From positions 5,518,001 through 5,582,000 of the forward strand of contig NZ_CP026124.1 in NCBI RefSeq assembly GCF_002902905.1: a stretch of DNA of 64,000 nucleotides. The letters are read 5' to 3'. The position numbers were made by a program, and so were the translations under genes. A model generated the notes under the pieces. That model was not told the origin of the DNA. It saw nothing but the letters and a program-made list of their open reading frames with translations, and ran no database searches. This document shows positions 60,220-64,000 of this stretch, piece after piece. Each line of letters starts with the position of its first letter. The first letter of the stretch is position 1. The stretch is from Achromobacter sp. AONIH1. Its GTDB lineage: Bacteria; Pseudomonadota; Gammaproteobacteria; Burkholderiales; Burkholderiaceae_B.

Positions 60220-61266
60220 TCAGCCAGCGGCCTTGGCCAGGTCGGCCTCCGACGTGAAGGCGTCGGCGTAGAACTCTTCCGCCGGCAGGCCGCACTGGAC
60301 GCTGAATTCGCGCCGCGCCGCGTCCACCATCAAGGGCGTGCCGCAGGCATAGACCTGGTGGCCCGACATGTCGGCGATGTCCTGCATCACGGCCTCGTGC
60401 ACGAAGCCGGTGCGGCCCGTCCAGCCGTCTTCCTGCAACGCGTTGGAGACCACGGGCACGTAACGGAATCCGGGCAGCGCCTCGGTCCACGACTGCGCCA
60501 GCGCGTCCATGTACAGGTCCTGCGGACGGCGACCGCCCCAGTACAGCGACACCGGACGCTGGATGTTCTTGTGGATCATGTGCTCGACGATGGCCTTGAC
60601 CGGCGCAAAGCCGGTGCCGCTGGCCAGCAGCACCACCGGCTTGTCGCTGTCCTCGCGCAGGAAGAACGAGCCGAACGGCCCTTCCAGGCGCAGGATCTCG
60701 CGCTCTTTCATCTGCGTGGCGCCGGCACCGAACACATGGTCGGTGAACAGGCCGCCGGGCATGTGGCGGATGTGCAATTCCAGCGGGCTGCCAGTGTGCG
60801 GCGCGCCGGCCATGGAATAGCTGCGGCGGCGGCCGTCCTTCAGGATGACTTCGACGTACTGGCCCGCGTAATAGCGGAACTGCTCGGAGGCCGGCAACTG
60901 CAGCTTGAGCACGGCGACGTCGGGCGCGGCGCGCTCCATCGTCTGCACGCGCGAGGGCAGCTTGCGAATCTGGATATCGCTGGCGAGGCGAACCTCGGTG
61001 GATTCCACCACCAGATCCGACTCGGGCCGCGCCTGGCAGAACAGCGTATAGCCGTCGGCCAGTTCTTCGGGCGACAGGATCTGCGCGGGGTACTGGCCGG
61101 CGTCGAACTCCCCGGACACCACCTTGCCTTTGCAGGTGGAGCAGGCGCCGTTGCGGCAGCTGTAGGGCAGCACGATGCCCGCGGCCAGGGCCGCGTCGAG
61201 CACGGTCTGGCCGGGCTCGACCGGGAACTGGTGCTTGCTGGGTTGGATGATGACCTGGAAGCTCAT
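60220..61266 (-). CDS. 2Fe-2S ferredoxin-NAD(P)H flavin reductase
   Basis: A 348-residue reductase: an N-terminal plant-type ferredoxin domain with CRNGACSTCKGKV and a fourth Cys in GYTLFCQA, then an FAD-binding barrel with RRSYSMAGAP, and an NAD-binding domain with LLASGTGFAPVKAIVEHMI and VYACGTPLMV. This order matches the CDP-6-deoxy-L-threo-D-glycero-4-hexulose-3-dehydrase reductase (AscD/RfbI) annotation common in this family, but no sugar-modification genes are nearby, so the real electron acceptor is open. Start at 61266 begins the ferredoxin fold. Confidence 0.88.
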   Translation of the reverse strand: MSFQVIIQPSKHQFPVEPGQTVLDAALAAGIVLPYSCRNGACSTCKGKVVSGEFDAGQYPAQILSPEELADGYTLFCQARPESDLVVESTEVRLASDIQIRKLPSRVQTMERAAPDVAVLKLQLPASEQFRYYAGQYVEVILKDGRRRSYSMAGAPHTGSPLELHIRHMPGGLFTDHVFGAGATQMKEREILRLEGPFGSFFLREDSDKPVVLLASGTGFAPVKAIVEHMIHKNIQRPVSLYWGGRRPQDLYMDALAQSWTEALPGFRYVPVVSNALQEDGWTGRTGFVHEAVMQDIADMSGHQVYACGTPLMVDAARREFSVQCGLPAEEFYADAFTSEADLAKAAG

Positions 61267-61327
61267 GGCATGAAACAGTATGGGGTTGACGGGGCGCGCC
61301 ATCGCGCGCGTCCCGCCCGGCCCGGCC

Positions 61328-61696
61328 TCAGGCCGGGAACTTGCGGATTTCCTTGACGCGGTTGGCGTCGTCCACCAGCACGACCTTCGGCTTGTGCGTG
61401 GCCGAGTCTTCCTCGGACATGGGGCCGTAGGTGCAGATGATCATCAGATCGCCCACCTGGGCGCGGCGGGCGGCGGCGCCGTTCAGCGAGATCGCGCCGC
61501 TGCCGCGGGCGGCCTTGATGATGTAGGTGTCGAAGCGCTCGCCGTTGGTGACGTTGTAGAGCTCGATGCGCTCGAACTCGCGCATGCCGGCAGCGTCCAG
61601 CAGGTCCTCGTCGATGCCGCAGGACCCCTCGTAATGCAGGTCGGCTTCGGTGACGGTGACGCGGTGCAGCTTGGCCCGCAGCATGATGCGTTGCAT
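61328..61696 (-). CDS. panD: Aspartate 1-decarboxylase
   Basis: A 122-residue pyruvoyl enzyme, [20 protein letters not shown], processed between Gly24 and Ser25 in YEGSCGID to form the pyruvoyl group. It makes beta-alanine for pantothenate. The C-terminus and length match the family. It is divergent from the sugE leader. Confidence 0.97.
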   Translation of the reverse strand: MQRIMLRAKLHRVTVTEADLHYEGSCGIDEDLLDAAGMREFERIELYNVTNGERFDTYIIKAARGSGAISLNGAAARRAQVGDLMIICTYGPMSEEDSATHKPKVVLVDDANRVKEIRKFPA

Positions 61697-61814
61697 GGTA
61701 GAAAATATCCTGGTTTCGCGACCCGGAGCGCGAAGTGATGCAAGAATCCCGTCCTGGCGGCCAGCCTCGGCCGGCGACGCCCGGAACGGGACGGAAGGAC
61801 GACGGCGCCCGGTT

Positions 61815-61842
61815 TTGCCGTCGAAAGCCGGTATTCTATAAT
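61815..61842 (+). promoter_or_regulatory. Predicted sigma-70 promoter of the sugE-type gene
   Basis: TTGCCG (61815-61820), 16-nt spacer, perfect TATAAT (61837-61842). The predicted start near 61849 falls exactly at the first hairpin of the guanidine-II riboswitch. Confidence 0.75.
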
Positions 61843-61849
61843 TTTTGCC

Positions 61850-61915
61850 GCTGCGGGACGGCCCGCGGCTGCGCGCGATCAAACAAGCCGCGCATCCTGT
61901 CCCGGGGACGACCCC
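61850..61915 (+). promoter_or_regulatory. Guanidine-II (mini-ykkC) riboswitch
   Basis: Two hairpins with ACGR tetraloops, the defining feature of this class. P1: GCGGG-ACGG-CCCGC (core 61853-61866, extended to 61850-61869). P2: GGGG-ACGA-CCCC (61904-61915). The linker is about 34 nt. The ribosome site AGGAG lies about 55 nt downstream of P2, before the ATG at 61983 of an SMR exporter, the usual partner gene. Binding of guanidinium in both loops is expected to raise expression. Recognised by motif, not by covariance search. Confidence 0.88.
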
Positions 61916-61982
61916 ATCGCGCCGGCGGCGCGCCGGCAATCGGCGCATCGGTCATGCCGGCGCGGCTTTCGTAGGAGTCGTC

Positions 61983-62300
61983 ATGACTTGGATCATCCTG
62001 GTGCTCGCGGGCCTGTTTGAAGTCGTCTGGGCCGTGGGCCTGAAATACACGCACGGATTCACCCGCCTCGTCCCCTCGCTCGTCACCGTGGCCTGCATGG
62101 CCATCAGCTTCTGGCTGCTGGCCCTGGCCATGAAAACGCTGCCGCTGGGCACCGCCTATGCCATCTGGGTGGGCATCGGCACCATCGGCGCCTTCATCGC
62201 CGGCATCGTGCTGTTCGGGGAATCCACCAGCTGGATGCGCATCGTCAGCGTGGGACTGATCGTGCTGGGGCTGGTCGGCCTGAAGCTGTCGTCGGCCTGA
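61983..62300 (+). CDS. sugE: SMR-family guanidinium exporter (SugE/Gdx)
   Basis: A 105-residue small multidrug resistance protein with four membrane helices, [20 protein letters not shown] with the essential Glu13, then [33 protein letters not shown] and a last helix ending LKLSSA. The [12 protein letters not shown] and W-rich pattern fit the SugE/Gdx subgroup that exports guanidinium as a dual-topology dimer. The upstream riboswitch supports this substrate strongly. Confidence 0.93.
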   Translation: MTWIILVLAGLFEVVWAVGLKYTHGFTRLVPSLVTVACMAISFWLLALAMKTLPLGTAYAIWVGIGTIGAFIAGIVLFGESTSWMRIVSVGLIVLGLVGLKLSSA

Positions 62301-62347
62301 CGCCAATCCGGTCCTGCCCCCCCACCCGGCGGCCATGTCCGCCGGGC

Positions 62348-63220
62348 CTAGAAATCCAGTTCGATCCGCACCGCGTCGCCAACCTTCAGGCGCGCCTGCG
62401 CCGGCGCGTCCAGGATGGCGTTCTGGCCGAACACCACGCCGATGTCCAGGTTACGGTAGGACGCCAGCGTGCGGCCCGGCTCGTCGAACTGCTGCGCGCT
62501 GCGCTGGTCGATGTCCGGAATCGAGCAGCGGGTGCAGGGCTTGACGAAAGCCATGCGCACGTCCGCCGCCTCGATCAGCGCGGTGTGGTCCTCTTCGAAT
62601 GCCTCCCAGTCCCCCTGCACCACGATATTGGGCCGGAACCGGTCCATCGGCACCTCGGCCGCGCCCTTCGCGCGCAGCCGGGCGTTCAGGTCGTCCAGCG
62701 AGGCCTGGTTGGCCACCAGCAGCGGAAAGCCGTCGGCGAAACCGAAATGATGGGTGCCCGAGAAACGCTCGGACTCGTCCGGATGCGCATCCAGCCAGCG
62801 CGACACCCAATCGGTCTTGGCCGGTCGGCGCGCGGCGGGATCGACCTTGTACAGGCGACAGGGCGTGCCCAGGAAATCCGAGAACCAGCGGCCGGCGGCG
62901 GCGCTTTCGCGCAGCGCGGGCAGGCTGTCCTTCCAGACGGTGACGGTTTCGCTGCCCGCTTCCAGGCCGGAGCCGTCCAGCGCGATCAGCAGGTCGGCCA
63001 TGTCGGGCGCCGACACGCGCAGCGCGCCGTCGTCGATCGCGGTGCGGATGAGCGCCATGCGCGGCCACTGGCGCTGCGTCATGAACTGCCCGCTGCCGTC
63101 GATCAACATCCAGCGCCGGTCGTGCGCCAGCCCCGCGCGGTCGATAGGCGATTCGCTCAGATCGATGCCGGCGCAGGATTTGATGGGATAGATATGCAGG
63201 CTAAGGATACGGGCGGACAT
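62348..63220 (-). CDS. MOSC domain protein (YcbX/MARC type)
   Basis: A 290-residue molybdenum-cofactor sulfurase C-terminal family protein. The N-terminal beta-barrel (ILSLHIYPIKSCAGIDLSES and HDRRWMLIDGSGQFMTQRQW) precedes the MOSC core with DRFRPNIVVQGDWEAFEEDH and the Mo-binding cysteine in KPCTRCSIPDIDQ. Similar proteins reduce N-hydroxylated compounds. It lacks the C-terminal ferredoxin domain of E. coli YcbX, so it needs a separate electron donor. Start at 63220. Confidence 0.9.
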   Translation of the reverse strand: MSARILSLHIYPIKSCAGIDLSESPIDRAGLAHDRRWMLIDGSGQFMTQRQWPRMALIRTAIDDGALRVSAPDMADLLIALDGSGLEAGSETVTVWKDSLPALRESAAAGRWFSDFLGTPCRLYKVDPAARRPAKTDWVSRWLDAHPDESERFSGTHHFGFADGFPLLVANQASLDDLNARLRAKGAAEVPMDRFRPNIVVQGDWEAFEEDHTALIEAADVRMAFVKPCTRCSIPDIDQRSAQQFDEPGRTLASYRNLDIGVVFGQNAILDAPAQARLKVGDAVRIELDF

Positions 63221-63268
63221 GGCGCGGATGGCGAGATGTGAAAGTCGCCAGAGCATAGCGGAAGGTCG

Positions 63269-63296
63269 AAAAAAAGCCCAGGCCGCGGCCTGGGCT
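63269..63296 (-). terminator. Rho-independent terminator of the ectoine hydroxylase-like gene
   Basis: Minus strand: AGCCCAGGCC/GGCCTGGGCT perfect 10-bp stem with a 2-nt centre, followed by seven Ts (63275-63269). It lies 60 bp after the stop at 63356. Confidence 0.85.
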
Positions 63297-63355
63297 GCGC
63301 GCGCCGGCGCTCCACGTAGGGGATGCTGGCGCGCCGATCGCGGTGCAATCCTGCC

Positions 63356-64000
63356 TCAAGCGCCGACCAGTTTGAGCGCGTCCAGCGGCGTGACCGCCTT
63401 GAAGGCCTTGCGCGTGGCGATGTGCTCGGGCCTTGGCGTCAGGCCGTACTTCGGCGGACCCAGCGTGTTCTCCATGCTGTTGTAGACCATGAATACGTTG
63501 GCGCGCGGCCAGGGCGAGATGTTGCTGTTGGAGCCATGCATGGTGTTGCAATCGAAGAACACCACCGATCCGGCCTTGGCCGTCATGGCCTGGATGCCGC
63601 CCTGCTCCACCAGCAGCTGCAGGCTGACCGGATCCGGCACGCCGTACTCCTGCTTCTTGAGCGACTGCTTGTAGTGCTCGTTGGGCGTCTGGCCGACGCA
63701 GGAAATGAACTGCCGGTGCGAACCCGGCACCAGCATCAACGGGCCGTTGTTGGCGTTGTTGTCGGTCAGCAGCACCGAGCAGCTCAGCGCCCGCATGGCG
63801 GGCATGCCGTCCTCGACGTGCCAGGTCTCGAAGTCCGAATGCCAATAGAACTCCTTGCCCTTGAAGCCCGGCTTCATGTTGGCGCGCGACTGGTGCACGT
63901 ACACCTCGGACCCGAGGATCTGGCGCGCCACGTTGACCAGGCGCGGATCGCGCGTCAGGCGGGCCAGCACGGGGTTGAGCACATGCACCATGAAGATCGA
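63356..64000 (-). CDS. ectD: Ectoine hydroxylase-like phytanoyl-CoA dioxygenase (partial)
   Basis: The C-terminal 214 codons of an Fe(II)/2-oxoglutarate dioxygenase; the 5' end is outside the window. The iron ligands are in [15 protein letters not shown] (His and Asp) and in NTMHGSNSN (His). [15 protein letters not shown] and [16 protein letters not shown] match EctD, which hydroxylates ectoine to 5-hydroxyectoine. The frame continues upstream of the first in-window ATG (63991) as SIF, as in EctD. If the missing part shows ectABC upstream, the assignment is secure. Confidence 0.85.
   Translation of the reverse strand, partial: SIFMVHVLNPVLARLTRDPRLVNVARQILGSEVYVHQSRANMKPGFKGKEFYWHSDFETWHVEDGMPAMRALSCSVLLTDNNANNGPLMLVPGSHRQFISCVGQTPNEHYKQSLKKQEYGVPDPVSLQLLVEQGGIQAMTAKAGSVVFFDCNTMHGSNSNISPWPRANVFMVYNSMENTLGPPKYGLTPRPEHIATRKAFKAVTPLDALKLVGA

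Overview
The window is about 64 kb of a GC-rich betaproteobacterial chromosome, most likely from the family Alcaligenaceae (Bordetella/Achromobacter group). This rests on the order ndk-rlmN-rodZ-ispG-hisS-yfgM-bamB-der-hisC-hfq-hflX-hflK-hflC-hisZ-purA, a PagL lipid A deacylase with Bordetella-like features, the rpsU-dnaG-rpoD operon followed by tRNA-Ile(CAU), and a betaproteobacterial porin. Family assignments are made by reading the proteins; no database search was run.

1-12.1 kb is variable chromosome: an FtrA-type regulator (cut by the window edge) divergent from a rhodanese; an exported CHAT-like protein lacking both catalytic residues; an orphan RstB-like histidine kinase; a tight minus-strand operon (small exported repeat protein, OmpR-type regulator, histidine kinase, sterol-desaturase-type hydroxylase); several small exported proteins; a porin; PagL; and a YjaB-like acetyltransferase.

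12.1-18.2 kb is a decayed prophage or island beside tRNA-Ile(CAU). It holds two membrane proteins of similar architecture, overlapping micro-ORFs, frameshifted phage genes (a ParB-like protein and an integrase with frameshifts and an amber stop), a C10 tract, and one inverted TTG-start gene resembling YezG/DUF600 immunity proteins, placed like a phage moron.

18.2-24.6 kb holds tRNA-Ile, rpoD, dnaG and rpsU, and a phosphoribosyltransferase. 24.7-31.1 kb is a complete fructose PTS locus: a LacI-type repressor with two palindromic operators, divergent from fruB-fruK-fruA joined by 4-bp overlaps. An IS110-family (IS1111-type) element with 14-bp inverted repeats lies at 31.2-32.5 kb, between fruA and a hairpin terminator.

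32.6-48.3 kb is a long minus-strand housekeeping cluster running from ndk to purA, with a hairpin terminator or attenuator ahead of hisZ. 48.8-64 kb holds valS (plus strand), rpsP-rimM-trmD, alaS-tusA, a stand-alone VirB9/TrbG-like lipoprotein, a D-amino-acid dehydrogenase gene 4 bp ahead of an orphan UgpB-like binding protein, a 2Fe-2S flavin reductase, panD, an SMR exporter preceded by a clear guanidine-II (mini-ykkC) riboswitch, a MOSC protein, and an ectoine-hydroxylase-like gene cut by the right edge.
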